From assembly GCF_009846755.1 (NCBI RefSeq), contig NZ_AQOR01000005.1:1-64000 (forward strand): DNA of 64,000 bases. The letters run 5' to 3'. The position numbers and the translations under genes are program-made. Position 1 is the stretch's first letter, and the number at the start of each line of letters is the position of its first letter. Below are positions 37,778-46,747 of this stretch, in pieces. The notes beneath the pieces were generated by a model. That model was not told where the DNA came from, did not search any database, and was given only the letters and a program-made list of their open reading frames with translations. Source of the stretch: Alcanivorax sp. S71-1-4. Lineage in GTDB: Bacteria > Pseudomonadota > Gammaproteobacteria > Pseudomonadales > Alcanivoracaceae.

Positions 37778-38953
37778 TCAGGCCGGTGGCAGCAATCGCA
37801 CGCCGACCACGCCCTCGATGGAGGCCAGCCGGGCCAACACGGCGGCATCAGGCGCCGTCTCCAGATCCAGCAGGTTATAGGCGATGTCATCGCGGCTGCG
37901 GTTGAGCATGTCGAGCACATTGAGGTTGGCGTCGGCCAGCACCGACAGCAACTGGCCAAGCATTTTTGGCACATTGCGGTTACTGACCGCCAGCCGGTGC
38001 CCACCGCTGCGCTCCAGTACCAGGGTCGGGAAATTCACCGCATTGACGATATTGCCGTGTTCGAGAAACTCGATCAGTTGGTCGGAGGCCATGCGGGCGC
38101 AGTTTTCTTCCGATTCGCCGGTGCTGGCGCCCAGGTGCGGCAATGCCACCACGCCGGGTTCGCGAATCAGCGCCTGGGACGGGAAATCGGTCAGGTAGGC
38201 CGACAGACGGCCGTCACGCAGTGCCTCGACCGCGGCACCATCATCGACGATGCCATCACGTGCAAAATTGAGCAGCCGCAGACCCGGCCGGGCCTGGCTG
38301 AACGCCTCGCGCCCGAGCAGGTGTCGGGTGCTCTCCAGCAGCGGCAGATGCAGCGTCACATAATCCGCGCGCGCCATCAGTGCCGGCAAGCTCTCCATGC
38401 GCCGCACCTGATGCGGCAACCGCCAGGCCGCATCCACCGACAGCGCCGGATCAAAGCCGATCACCTGCATGCCCAGGCCCAGCGCCATGTCCGCCACCCG
38501 TGAGCCGATCGCGCCCAGGCCCACCACACCCAGAGTGCGGCCGGTGAGCTCCTGGCCCCGGAAGCGCTTCTTTTCTGCCTCGATCGTGGCGTGCATGGCG
38601 CGCTCGTCCAGCGTGGTCAGCGAGCGCACCCAGTCAATGCCCGGCAGAATGCCGCGCGAACCGAGCAGCAGTGCGGCCAGCACCAGCTCTTTTACCGCGT
38701 TGGCGTTGGCACCGGGGGTGTTGAACACGGGCACACCGGCAGCGGTAAAGTCCGGCACTGTAATGTTGTTGACACCGGCCCCGGCCCGGGCCACCGCCTT
38801 GAGGCCAGGGTGTAACGCCTCTGCGCCAAGTGGGTGGCTGCGCAGGAGGATGGCGTCTGGCTGGCTGAATTCGCTGGCCACTTCGTAGCGTTCGCGGGGA
38901 AAACGTTCAAGCCCGCAGACAGCGATCTGGTTCAGGGTCTGGATGTGAAACAT
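37778..38953 (-). CDS. serA: D-3-phosphoglycerate dehydrogenase with ACT domain
   Basis: A 391-residue D-2-hydroxyacid dehydrogenase that starts serine synthesis by oxidising 3-phosphoglycerate. The Rossmann motif VVGLGAIGSRVADMALGLGM, the FARDGIVDD segment with the substrate Arg, and HLGASTGESEENCA with the catalytic His are visible. A C-terminal ACT domain (about 320-391) suggests serine feedback. GGGAG precedes the ATG at 38953. The length matches the short type without the intervening domain. A single-gene unit here. Confidence 0.93.
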   Translation of the reverse strand: MFHIQTLNQIAVCGLERFPRERYEVASEFSQPDAILLRSHPLGAEALHPGLKAVARAGAGVNNITVPDFTAAGVPVFNTPGANANAVKELVLAALLLGSRGILPGIDWVRSLTTLDERAMHATIEAEKKRFRGQELTGRTLGVVGLGAIGSRVADMALGLGMQVIGFDPALSVDAAWRLPHQVRRMESLPALMARADYVTLHLPLLESTRHLLGREAFSQARPGLRLLNFARDGIVDDGAAVEALRDGRLSAYLTDFPSQALIREPGVVALPHLGASTGESEENCARMASDQLIEFLEHGNIVNAVNFPTLVLERSGGHRLAVSNRNVPKMLGQLLSVLADANLNVLDMLNRSRDDIAYNLLDLETAPDAAVLARLASIEGVVGVRLLPPA

Positions 38954-38995
38954 GCGCAGCTCCCGGGCCGGCCAGCCGGCCATGCGTGAGGAGGA

Positions 38996-39229
38996 TCAGA
39001 TCGGGATATCGTCAACGCCGTCCATGACTTTGTCGATGGCGCCATTGGCTTCACGGAAGGTGTCGTTGATCGGGTTGCCCACCACCGGCAGGATCGACAG
39101 CGCCGAGCCCACCACGGTGCCGGCGGAACCGACCAGGCGCACGGGTGTGGTCACGAGTTTGGTCAGGAAGCAGCCGGACAGTGTCCCCACGAGCACGGCC
39201 AGCACGGAAATACGAACGAGGGTTTTCAT
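38996..39229 (-). CDS. Small lipoprotein (DUF6726-like)
   Basis: A 77-residue lipoprotein with lipobox LSGC, followed by FLTKLVTTPVRLVGSAGTVVGSALSILPVVGNPIND and a C-terminal DDIPI. Glycine-spaced hydrophobic stretch may insert into a membrane. It resembles a small conserved lipoprotein group of marine gammaproteobacteria; function unknown. AAGG about 9 bases before the ATG. Confidence 0.75.
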   Translation of the reverse strand: MKTLVRISVLAVLVGTLSGCFLTKLVTTPVRLVGSAGTVVGSALSILPVVGNPINDTFREANGAIDKVMDGVDDIPI

Positions 39230-39310
39230 AAGACATGCCTTGTTTTTGTTATGACAGAATCAACCAAGGCATTGAAGTACAGCGGGCGGGAAATGGCAAG
39301 ACAGGGCGGG

Positions 39311-39345
39311 AAGCGTCAGACGTATGCCATCGGCGTCTGACGCTT
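39311..39345 (-). terminator. Hairpin downstream of purC
   Basis: AAGCGTCAGACG and CGTCTGACGCTT form a perfect 12-base stem around an 11-base loop, 11 bases after the purC stop. Only a short TT follows, so it is a probable but weak terminator. Confidence 0.6.
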
Positions 39346-39355
39346 AACACCAGGC

Positions 39356-40072
39356 TCAATACTCGAACGTCATGCCCAGGCGGCGGCCCACTTCTTCGTA
39401 GGCTTCAACAACACTGCCCAGCCCCTGGCGGAAGCGGTCCTTGTCGAGTTTTTCGCGGGTGTCCTTGTCCCACAGACGGCAGCCGTCCGGGGAGAACTCA
39501 TCGCCCAGCATCACGTCGCCATTGAACAGACCGAATTCCAGCTTGTAGTCCACCAGCAGCATGTTGCCGTCCAGGAACAGCGCCTTGAGCACATCGTTGA
39601 CCTGGAACGTCAGCGCTTTCATTTTCTCGATGTGTTCCGGCTCGGCCCAGCCGAAGCTGCGCACGTGGTACTCGTTGATCATCGGGTCACCGAGGGCGTC
39701 GTTCTTCAGGAACATCTCGAACGTCGGCGGGTTCAGTGTCAGCCCTTCTTCCACCCCCAGGCGACGGCAGATGCTGCCGGCGCTGATATTGCGCACCACA
39801 CATTCCACCGGGATCATCGTCAGGCGCTTGACCAGCGATTCCTGCGGCGACAACAGTTTCTCGAAGTGGGTCGGAATACCGGCGGCCGCCAGCTTCTGCA
39901 TGATGAAGGCGTTGAACTGGTTGTTGACCGCACCCTTGCGTTCGAGCTTTTCCTTTTTCTTGCCGTCGAACGCCGAGGTGTCATCACGGAACCACATCAC
40001 CATGCGCTGTTCGTCGTCGGTGGTGAAAACCGATTTGGCCTTGCCGGAATAAAGCTCTGTACGTTTTTCCAT
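39356..40072 (-). CDS. purC: Phosphoribosylaminoimidazole-succinocarboxamide synthase
   Basis: A 238-residue SAICAR synthetase, purine step 8, ligating aspartate to CAIR with ATP. The N-terminus [16 protein letters not shown], the [14 protein letters not shown] motif and the late [10 protein letters not shown] and [12 protein letters not shown] segments are diagnostic. The start at 40072 has GAGG close upstream and fits the family; an ATG seven codons earlier lacks a site. Last gene of the dapA-bamC-hydrolase-purC series. Confidence 0.97.
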   Translation of the reverse strand: MEKRTELYSGKAKSVFTTDDEQRMVMWFRDDTSAFDGKKKEKLERKGAVNNQFNAFIMQKLAAAGIPTHFEKLLSPQESLVKRLTMIPVECVVRNISAGSICRRLGVEEGLTLNPPTFEMFLKNDALGDPMINEYHVRSFGWAEPEHIEKMKALTFQVNDVLKALFLDGNMLLVDYKLEFGLFNGDVMLGDEFSPDGCRLWDKDTREKLDKDRFRQGLGSVVEAYEEVGRRLGMTFEY

Positions 40073-40111
40073 TGCCCTCACCTTGTCGCTCATGCTGCAC
40101 CGGGCAGCCCG

Positions 40112-40891
40112 TCAATTCACTTCCAGCCAGTCAAAACCCTGCTGCTGGCTGGCCACCCGGACCCGGGCGGCATCATCCAGCCCGGCGGCGGCAATGGCCT
40201 CCAGCGCGTGCGCCGGCGTGTTGTTCTGTTCGCTCAGGTGCGAGAGCACCAGATGCTGCAGCCGGTGCTGTTCCAGCACCCGCACCAGCGAGCCGGCCTG
40301 TTCATTGCTCAGGTGGCCCAGGTCACCGCCCACACGCCGCTTCAGCGAAAACGGGTATGGCCCGGCCGCGAGCAGCGCCGAGTCATGATTGCATTCCAGC
40401 AACAGCGCATCACAGGCGCCATAGGCTTCGGTCACGTGGGTCGTGATCGAACCCAGGTCGGTCAGCACACCGGTGCGGCGGCCACCGCTTTCAAACACAT
40501 ACTGGCACGGCTCCCGGGCATCGTGCGGGACAGGCACCGGCATCACCGCCAGGTCGCCCACCTGGAACGCACGGCCCGGCCGGACTTCCTGCACCGTGAC
40601 GCCGTCCAGATTGTGGCGGCTGTTCGGTGCGCTGATGGCGCGCAAGGTACCGAAGGTCATGTGGACCGGCAAGTGATATCGGCGCGCCAGGGGCAGCACG
40701 CCACGGATGTGGTCACCGTGCTCGTGGGTCACCACCACAGCACTCAGGTCCGCCGGCGACAGCCCCAGCCGCGCCAGCCGTTCGCAGGTCTCGCGCACGG
40801 CGAAGCCGCAGTCCACCAGCACCAGCGTATCGCCGGCCCGGATCAGCGTGGCGTTACCCTTGCTGCCGCTGCCGAGCGAAGCGAGCTTCAC
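40112..40891 (-). CDS. MBL-fold metallo-hydrolase
   Basis: A 259-residue metallo-beta-lactamase fold protein of the YycJ/WalJ-like group. It shows LGSGSKGNATLI, the metal motif HEHGDH and later ligands in VPVPHDAREP and LTDLGSIT. Members act as nucleases or phosphodiesterases; the exact substrate is unknown. The GTG start overlaps the bamC stop by four bases. Same position as in the Pseudomonas dapA-bamC-PA1012-purC group. Confidence 0.9.
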   Translation of the reverse strand: MKLASLGSGSKGNATLIRAGDTLVLVDCGFAVRETCERLARLGLSPADLSAVVVTHEHGDHIRGVLPLARRYHLPVHMTFGTLRAISAPNSRHNLDGVTVQEVRPGRAFQVGDLAVMPVPVPHDAREPCQYVFESGGRRTGVLTDLGSITTHVTEAYGACDALLLECNHDSALLAAGPYPFSLKRRVGGDLGHLSNEQAGSLVRVLEQHRLQHLVLSHLSEQNNTPAHALEAIAAAGLDDAARVRVASQQQGFDWLEVN

Positions 40892-41496
40892 AGTTCGTTG
40901 TACAGGCGCTGCAGGATGGCCTGGCCTGGCTCCCGGTCCACCAGGCTGGTGCCGGTCTGGTTCAGCACTGCCACCTGGATACCGTTCACGGTCTGGCTCA
41001 GCTTGAGCTGCGCCTGGCGCTCCTTGAGGCCGTACTCCGAGGGCACACGCACATAGAAGATGCCGGAGTCGCGGTCGCGGTCATCGACCCGCAGATCGGT
41101 CTTGCCCACCGCCTGCCCCACGTACTCCCAGGCCCAGACGAACTGGGTATTGAGCATGATGATCGGGTAGCCGTTGCCGTCACGGCCGAGAATGGCGCCC
41201 AGGCTGTCCGGACGCGGCGTGCTGGTCTCATCGGGCGCGTCGGCCTGCCCCAGCACCACGAGCTGCGGTGGCTCGGGCACCACGAAGCGCTCGCCGGAGG
41301 AGTCCTCGATCTGGATACGGTTCTCGACATCCGGTATCGGATAGCGGTCATCGAAGCCGCTGAACCACATCCCCTCGGGCACGTCCATGCGTTTGTCGGT
41401 CTGCGCTTCCTGGTACACCAGGGTACGGTCCGGCACCCAACTGCAACCGGTCATCAATACCGGTAGCAGGACCACCGTCAGGCATGTTCTGTTCAT
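40888..41496 (-). CDS. bamC: Outer-membrane assembly lipoprotein BamC-like
   Basis: A 202-residue lipoprotein (lipobox LMTGC) with the unstructured N-terminal part that contacts BamD (DVPEGMWFSGFDDRYPIPDV) and one helix-grip-like domain (VWAWEYVGQAVGKTDLRVDDRD). It is much shorter than E. coli BamC (344), apparently lacking the second domain. GGAGG precedes the ATG, which overlaps the dapA stop. Part of the beta-barrel assembly machine in the outer membrane. Confidence 0.87.
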   Translation of the reverse strand: MNRTCLTVVLLPVLMTGCSWVPDRTLVYQEAQTDKRMDVPEGMWFSGFDDRYPIPDVENRIQIEDSSGERFVVPEPPQLVVLGQADAPDETSTPRPDSLGAILGRDGNGYPIIMLNTQFVWAWEYVGQAVGKTDLRVDDRDRDSGIFYVRVPSEYGLKERQAQLKLSQTVNGIQVAVLNQTGTSLVDREPGQAILQRLYNEL

Positions 41497-42380
41497 TGCA
41501 CCTCCAGCAGCCCTGCTTCACGCAGAGTCTGCCGCAAACGATCCTGCGCCGGCGCCGACAGCGGCGTCAGTGGCAGGCGGATACCCCGGTCGATCAGGCC
41601 CATTTCATACAGGGCCCATTTCACCGGGATCGGGTTGGATTCGATAAACAGGTCACGGTGCAGCGCGCTCATGCCGGCATCCAGGGCGCGGGCGCCGTCG
41701 GCATCGCCACTCAGTGCCGCAGCGCAGGCCTTTGCCATCTGCCCGGGCATCACGTTGGCGGTCACGGAAATGTTGCCCTGGCCGCCCAGCAGGATGAACT
41801 CAATGGCCGTGGCGTCATCGCCGGAGTAGACCATGAAGCCGTCGTCGCAACGCTCCAGCAGTTCCCGTGCGCGCTCCAGGTTGCCCGTGGCTTCCTTGAT
41901 GCCGACGATGTTCGGCACTTTGCTCAGGCGCACCACGGTTTCCGGCAGCATGTCGCACGCGGTGCGGCCCGGCACGTTGTACAGAATCTGCGGGATGTCC
42001 ACTTCCCGGGCGATGGCCAGGTAGTGCTGGTACAGGCCTTCCTGGGTCGGCTTGTTGTAGTAGGGCGTGACCAGCAGGCAGGCATCGGCACCAGCGCGCT
42101 GGGCGTCGCGGGTCAACCGGATGGCCTCTTCGGTGGCGTTGGCCCCGGTACCGGCGATGATCGGAATACGGCCACCCGCAGCGGAGATGATCTCGCGGAT
42201 CACCAGATCATGTTCCTCAAAACCGAGCGTGGCTGACTCGCCGGTAGTACCCACGGCGACGATCGCATCGGTACCCTGCGCGACGTGCCAGTCGACCAGC
42301 TTTCGCAGGCGCTCCCAGTCCACGGAACCGTCTGCGTGCATGGGGGTGACCAGGGCTACAATACTGCCGCGAATATCCAC
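41493..42380 (-). CDS. dapA: 4-hydroxy-tetrahydrodipicolinate synthase
   Basis: A 295-residue TIM-barrel enzyme that condenses pyruvate with aspartate semialdehyde, first step of lysine/diaminopimelate synthesis. Schiff-base Lys162 is in IVGIKEATGN, Tyr134 in QILYNVPGRT and the GTTGES motif at 44-49. GGAGAG precedes the ATG. Overlaps bamC by four bases and diverges from gcvR, as in Pseudomonas. Confidence 0.98.
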   Translation of the reverse strand: MDIRGSIVALVTPMHADGSVDWERLRKLVDWHVAQGTDAIVAVGTTGESATLGFEEHDLVIREIISAAGGRIPIIAGTGANATEEAIRLTRDAQRAGADACLLVTPYYNKPTQEGLYQHYLAIAREVDIPQILYNVPGRTACDMLPETVVRLSKVPNIVGIKEATGNLERARELLERCDDGFMVYSGDDATAIEFILLGGQGNISVTANVMPGQMAKACAAALSGDADGARALDAGMSALHRDLFIESNPIPVKWALYEMGLIDRGIRLPLTPLSAPAQDRLRQTLREAGLLEVQ

Positions 42381-42621
42381 GTTCTCTCCGGCTTGGCTCT
42401 CAGTTGATGCTCAGTGCATGACCGCCCGGCATGCTACCGTGGCAAGCGGCTAATGGTACTTGCCGGCATAGTTGGCGACAAGGCGAGCGGCGGGACAGCG
42501 CCGGTCTCGACCGGTAAGATGTCTTCACGCAGCGGCCAGGCCTTGACCAGCCCCTCACGCCTGCCGCACCAGACTGCCCCTCGCCCGCTTGTGCGGGCGC
42601 ACAGCCCGAGGATTCCGGATC

Positions 42622-43152
42622 ATGGAACAACTGATCGTCATTTCCGCGCTGGGTTCCGACCGCCCCGGCATCGTGCAGGCGCTCACCGGCGCGGTACTCG
42701 AACGCGAAGGCAATATTCTCGACTCCCGCATGACAGTGCTTGGCGGCGAATTTGCCGTGCTGATGCTGGTGTCCGGCACGGAACAGACCCTGGCGGCGCT
42801 GGAAAGTGCCCGCGCTGACCTGGAGCAGGCACTGGACCTGACACTGACGTTGAAGCGCACCCGCACGCCCGGCGAACGGCCCAGTGCCCTGCCCTATCTG
42901 GTGGAAGTGGTGTCCATGGATCATCCTGGCATCGTGCACGAGATTGCCGGTTTCTTTTCCGGGCGCGGCATCAATATCGATGACCTCACCACCGGCACGT
43001 ACGCGGCACCGCACACCGGCACCCGCATGTTCAGCCTGCACCTGACCCTGAGCGTGCCGGCCGGGGAATCCCTCGGCCGCCTGCGCGAGCAGTTCCTGGA
43101 TTTCTGCGAGGCGCGCAATCTGGATGCCACATTGCAGCCGCGCCGTCGCTGA
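42622..43152 (+). CDS. gcvR: Glycine cleavage system transcriptional repressor-like protein, two ACT domains
   Basis: A 176-residue protein made of two ACT domains (about 1-80 and 90-170), starting [18 protein letters not shown] and with [22 protein letters not shown] in the second. GcvR binds glycine and opposes GcvA in E. coli; whether it does so here is unknown. Start at 42622 with GAGGA upstream. It sits between dapA and bcp, as PA1009 does. Confidence 0.88.
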   Translation: MEQLIVISALGSDRPGIVQALTGAVLEREGNILDSRMTVLGGEFAVLMLVSGTEQTLAALESARADLEQALDLTLTLKRTRTPGERPSALPYLVEVVSMDHPGIVHEIAGFFSGRGINIDDLTTGTYAAPHTGTRMFSLHLTLSVPAGESLGRLREQFLDFCEARNLDATLQPRRR

Positions 43153-43179
43153 CCTGTTGTTTCACCACGGAGCATGACC

Positions 43180-43650
43180 ATGAGCAAGACTGTCACCGTC
43201 GGCAAACCGGTGCCGGCATTCTCGGCCCGGGCCACCGGCGACCAGACCATCCGTTCTTCCGCATTGAAAGGCCGGAAGGTGGTGATCTATTTCTACCCGA
43301 AAGACAACACCCCCGGTTGCACTACCGAAGGCTCGGACTTCCGCGATCTGTACCAGGATTTTCAAAAAGCCGACTGCGAGATTTTCGGCGTCTCCAAGGA
43401 CAGCCTGAAAAGCCACGAGAACTTCAAGGCCAAGCTCGGCTTCCCGTTTGAACTGCTGGTGGACGAGGACGAGACCCTGTGCCGCCTGTTCGACGTGATC
43501 AAGCTGAAGAAAATGTACGGCCGGGAGTTCGAGGGCATCGAACGCAGCACCTTCCTGATCGACGCCAGCGGCAAGCTGCGGCAGGAATGGCGCAAGGTCA
43601 AAGTGGCCGGCCACGCCGAAGAAGTGCTGGCGGCCGCCAGGGCACTTTGA
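43180..43650 (+). CDS. bcp: Thiol peroxidase Bcp/PrxQ
   Basis: A 156-residue peroxiredoxin that reduces peroxides. Peroxidatic Cys47 is in NTPGCTTEG. Position 52, where E. coli Bcp has its resolving Cys, is Ser, so it is not the classic i+5 two-Cys type; Cys66 (KADCEIFG) is the only other Cys near the fold. GGAG gives proper spacing to the ATG at 43180, not to the one at 43174. Follows gcvR by 27 bases. Confidence 0.95.
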   Translation: MSKTVTVGKPVPAFSARATGDQTIRSSALKGRKVVIYFYPKDNTPGCTTEGSDFRDLYQDFQKADCEIFGVSKDSLKSHENFKAKLGFPFELLVDEDETLCRLFDVIKLKKMYGREFEGIERSTFLIDASGKLRQEWRKVKVAGHAEEVLAAARAL

Positions 43651-43687
43651 TCCGCGATGGGCCGCACCGGCAGGCGCGGCCCGCTGA

Positions 43688-44770
43688 TCACTGCACTGGC
43701 GGCTCGACCACCACCGCGCGCTGGTGCTTCGGCCAGGCGTAGATCACCGCCTTGGCCAGCGTCGCCAGCGGAATGGCGAAGAACACACCCCAGAAACCCC
43801 ACAGGCCACCGAACAGCAGGATTGCGATGATGATCGCCACCGGGTGCAGGTTCACCGCCTCGGAGAACAGGAACGGCACCAGAATATTGCCGTCAATGAA
43901 CTGCAACACGCCGTAGGCCACCAGCACCAGCGCCAGATCACCGCTCCAGCCGAACTGCACATAGGCCACCATCGCCACCGGGATGGTGGCGACCGTGGCC
44001 CCGATGTACGGGATCAGCACCGACAACCCCACCACCACCGCCAGCAACAGCGCATAGTTCAGGCCAAGCACCACGAACAGGATGTAGGCGGCAATGCCGA
44101 TAATCAGGATTTCCACCGCCTTGCCGCGCACATAATTGGCAATCTGCTGGTCCATTTCCGCCCACACGTTGGCCAGCACACGGCGGCGGTCCGGCAGAAA
44201 CGAGGTCGCCCACTCTACCAGTTGCTTGCGGTCCGCCATGAAGAAGAACACCAGCAACGGCACCAGCACCAGAAAGATCAGCACGTCCATCAGGCCGGGA
44301 ATGGAAGACAGTGACAATGTCAGGAACACCTGCCCGGCATGCGCCAGCTCGCGCTGTGCCAGATCAACCACCGCATTGACCTGATGAATCGACACCATGT
44401 CCGGGTACTCCGCCGGCAATTCACGCAACCAGCGTTCCCCGGAATTGAGCAGGCGCGGCAACTGGTCCTGCACCAGGTTCAGGGTCTGCTTCCAGATCAC
44501 CGGCAGCAGCAGCATCAGCGTCACCACCAGCGCTGTCAGGAACAACAGGAACACACTCCAGACCGCCAACCGCTCCGGCACGCCGAAACGGGTCAGCCGC
44601 GCCACCAGCCCTTGCAGCAGATACGCCACCACCAGAGCGGTCAGCGCCGGGGCCAGCATCTTGCCCAGCAACAGGATCAGTACCAGCCCGGCCGCCAGGA
44701 TAAACAACAGGTAGACCGCTTCTTCGTCGGAGAAGTAGGCGTGGTACCAGTTCCGTAACACCTCAAGCAT
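43688..44770 (-). CDS. PerM/AI-2E-family transporter
   Basis: A 360-residue inner-membrane protein with about eight hydrophobic segments and the family motifs IPYIGATVATIP and GNILVPFLFSEAVNLHP. The AI-2E family includes permeases and Na+/H+ antiporters; the substrate is unknown. AGGAG precedes the ATG. It follows tusA by 12 bases, so the two form an operon convergent with bcp. Confidence 0.9.
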   Translation of the reverse strand: MLEVLRNWYHAYFSDEEAVYLLFILAAGLVLILLLGKMLAPALTALVVAYLLQGLVARLTRFGVPERLAVWSVFLLFLTALVVTLMLLLPVIWKQTLNLVQDQLPRLLNSGERWLRELPAEYPDMVSIHQVNAVVDLAQRELAHAGQVFLTLSLSSIPGLMDVLIFLVLVPLLVFFFMADRKQLVEWATSFLPDRRRVLANVWAEMDQQIANYVRGKAVEILIIGIAAYILFVVLGLNYALLLAVVVGLSVLIPYIGATVATIPVAMVAYVQFGWSGDLALVLVAYGVLQFIDGNILVPFLFSEAVNLHPVAIIIAILLFGGLWGFWGVFFAIPLATLAKAVIYAWPKHQRAVVVEPPVQ

Positions 44771-44782
44771 GTACTGCTCCTG

Positions 44783-45043
44783 TCAGGCGGCGTGTTCAGC
44801 CACGCGAATAATAAACTGCAGCTCACCACCCTGTTCGGTCAGGCGAACCAGTTCATGGCCGGACTGTCTGAGGTAGGCGGGTATGTCACGACGGGCGCCG
44901 GTGTCCGTGGCGCGCACCCGCAACACCTGGCCCGGCAACAGCGCACGCAGCGCCTGACGGGTCTTCAGCAGTGGCAGCGGACAACGCAGCCCGGTGGCAT
45001 CCAGCTCCTCGAACGCGTCCTCGGACAGGGTTTTCTCAGGCAT
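44783..45043 (-). CDS. TusA-family sulfurtransferase
   Basis: An 86-residue sulfur-carrier protein with the CPxP motif at Cys21 (LRCPLPLLKTRQAL), which holds a persulfide. In P. aeruginosa the protein at this locus (PA1006) supports molybdenum-cofactor enzymes, so a role distinct from tRNA thiolation is possible. Divergent from bepA, 109 bases apart. Confidence 0.88.
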   Translation of the reverse strand: MPEKTLSEDAFEELDATGLRCPLPLLKTRQALRALLPGQVLRVRATDTGARRDIPAYLRQSGHELVRLTEQGGELQFIIRVAEHAA

Positions 45044-45152
45044 GGTTCAACACAGCTTTACAGTTCAGGGCAACAAAAGCCGGGAGCGACAGCAATGCCC
45101 CGGCACCGGAGCTCTGCATTATACTGGCCGGCGAAGCTTTCAGGAGACGACT

Positions 45153-46595
45153 TTGGCATACCTGCGGGTGTTTTGCCTTCCTCTGCTGGTATTGGCACTC
45201 GTGATGCCGCCAGTGACGGGCTACGCCAACACACAGAATCTGCCGGATCTGGGCGACCCCAGCGGCACGTTGCTGACACCGGAGCAGGAATACCGCCTGG
45301 GTCGCGGCTGGCTGCGCAGTCTGCGCGGGCAGGCGCCGCTGCTGGAAGACCCGCTGGTGCAGGATTACGTCGAGCATCTGGTGTACCGTCTCGCCTCCTA
45401 CAGTGACCTGGCCGAACCGGACCTCGCCATCGTCGTGGTCAATAACCGCGAGATCAACGCCTTTGCCGTCCCCGGCGGCGTGATCGGCCTGAACGCCGGC
45501 CTGTTCCTGAATGCCGAGAGCGAAGACGAGGTCGCCGCGGTGATCGCGCACGAGATCGCGCACGTCAGCCAGCGCCACTTCACCCGCCGCTATGCCGACA
45601 GCAAGCGCATGAACTACGCCATGCTGGCGGCCATGCTGGCCAGCATGGCGGTGGCCATTGCCGGTGATGCCCAGGCCGGCATGGCCGGCATCGCCACCAG
45701 CCAGGCCGCCGCGATCCAGTCGCAACTGGCCTATTCGCGCCATCACGAGCGTGAAGCCGACCGCGTCGGCATGCAGACCATGGTCAACGCCGGCATGGAC
45801 CCGTATGCCATGCCGCGCTTCTTCGAACGCATGCTGCGCAGCCGCCAGTACGCAGGCAACCCGCCGGAATTCATCCTCAGCCACCCGGTGACCGAAGACC
45901 GTGTGGCCGACAGCCGCAGCCGCGCCGAGGGGTTGGCCCGGCCGCGGCTGCGCATGAGTCCGGACTTCGCGCTGATCCGTGCGCGCGTGCAGGCAGGTTT
46001 CTACAACGACCCGCAGCAGGCGTTGAACTACTTTCGCAATCAATACGAAAGCGGCAGCAGCATCAGCCAGCAGGCCGCCGGCTTTGGTCTGGCCATGAGC
46101 GCCCTGCGCACGCGCGACTTCGATCTGGCGGAACGCACGCTGCAGACACTGGCCAGGCAGTCCCCGGACCAGTTCTGGTTCCGTATTGCCCTGGCAGAGG
46201 TGGCGCAGAAGCGCGGCCACCCGCAACAGGCCGTCGACATGCTGCGCGACGTCCTGGACGTGATTCCCGGCAACTATGCTGCGTCGGTATTGCTGGTGGA
46301 CAACCTGCTGGCCATCAATGAACCCGCCCAGGCACGTCAGGTGCTCGACCGGCTGCTGCTGAAACGGCAGGATCCGTTGCTGTACCGCCTGCTCGCCGAA
46401 GCCAGGGGCAAGGAAGGCGACCGCGCCCGCACTCACCAGGCGCGCGGCGAATACCTGTTCGCCATGGGCCAGGAAGAACGCGGCATCGAACAGATGCGCT
46501 TTGCCCTGGAACAGAGCCGCGAGCAGTTCGCCCTGCACACCCAGCTCCGCGCCCGGTTACGCACGATGGAACAGCTCGCCAACGAAGAATTCTGA
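45153..46595 (+). CDS. bepA: M48 metalloprotease / outer-membrane quality-control chaperone BepA
   Basis: A 480-residue periplasmic zinc protease. A signal peptide (about 1-25) is followed by the M48 domain with HEIAH (His133, Glu134, His137), the downstream Glu in HHEREADRVG, and a TPR domain (about 310-480). It promotes LptD folding and degrades stalled barrel proteins. The start is an unusual TTG at 45153, 6 bases after AGGAG; upstream in-frame codons overlap the tusA promoter region and carry no signal peptide. Confidence 0.92.
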   Translation: MAYLRVFCLPLLVLALVMPPVTGYANTQNLPDLGDPSGTLLTPEQEYRLGRGWLRSLRGQAPLLEDPLVQDYVEHLVYRLASYSDLAEPDLAIVVVNNREINAFAVPGGVIGLNAGLFLNAESEDEVAAVIAHEIAHVSQRHFTRRYADSKRMNYAMLAAMLASMAVAIAGDAQAGMAGIATSQAAAIQSQLAYSRHHEREADRVGMQTMVNAGMDPYAMPRFFERMLRSRQYAGNPPEFILSHPVTEDRVADSRSRAEGLARPRLRMSPDFALIRARVQAGFYNDPQQALNYFRNQYESGSSISQQAAGFGLAMSALRTRDFDLAERTLQTLARQSPDQFWFRIALAEVAQKRGHPQQAVDMLRDVLDVIPGNYAASVLLVDNLLAINEPAQARQVLDRLLLKRQDPLLYRLLAEARGKEGDRARTHQARGEYLFAMGQEERGIEQMRFALEQSREQFALHTQLRARLRTMEQLANEEF

Positions 46596-46747
46596 TCCGC
46601 ACTGGCCGCGCGCCCGTTTGCCCTGTACCATGGGCGCCCCTTGTCGCCCCCAGTCAGCGACAACCCGCCTTCACCGAACACCCCCCAACCCGCCTGAGAC
46701 TGGCGCCATGAACCTGGCGACAGGCCACCATAATTTCCGGAGACTTG

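Noticed and set aside
41493-42621. Lysine riboswitch upstream of dapA
   Set aside because: The 241-base dapA/gcvR gap has no recognisable lysine-riboswitch core or terminator structure.
45036-46538. Open - strand frame of 500 codons opposite bepA
   Set aside because: Shadow of the protease gene, rich in His/Gln/Ala with no signal or domain.
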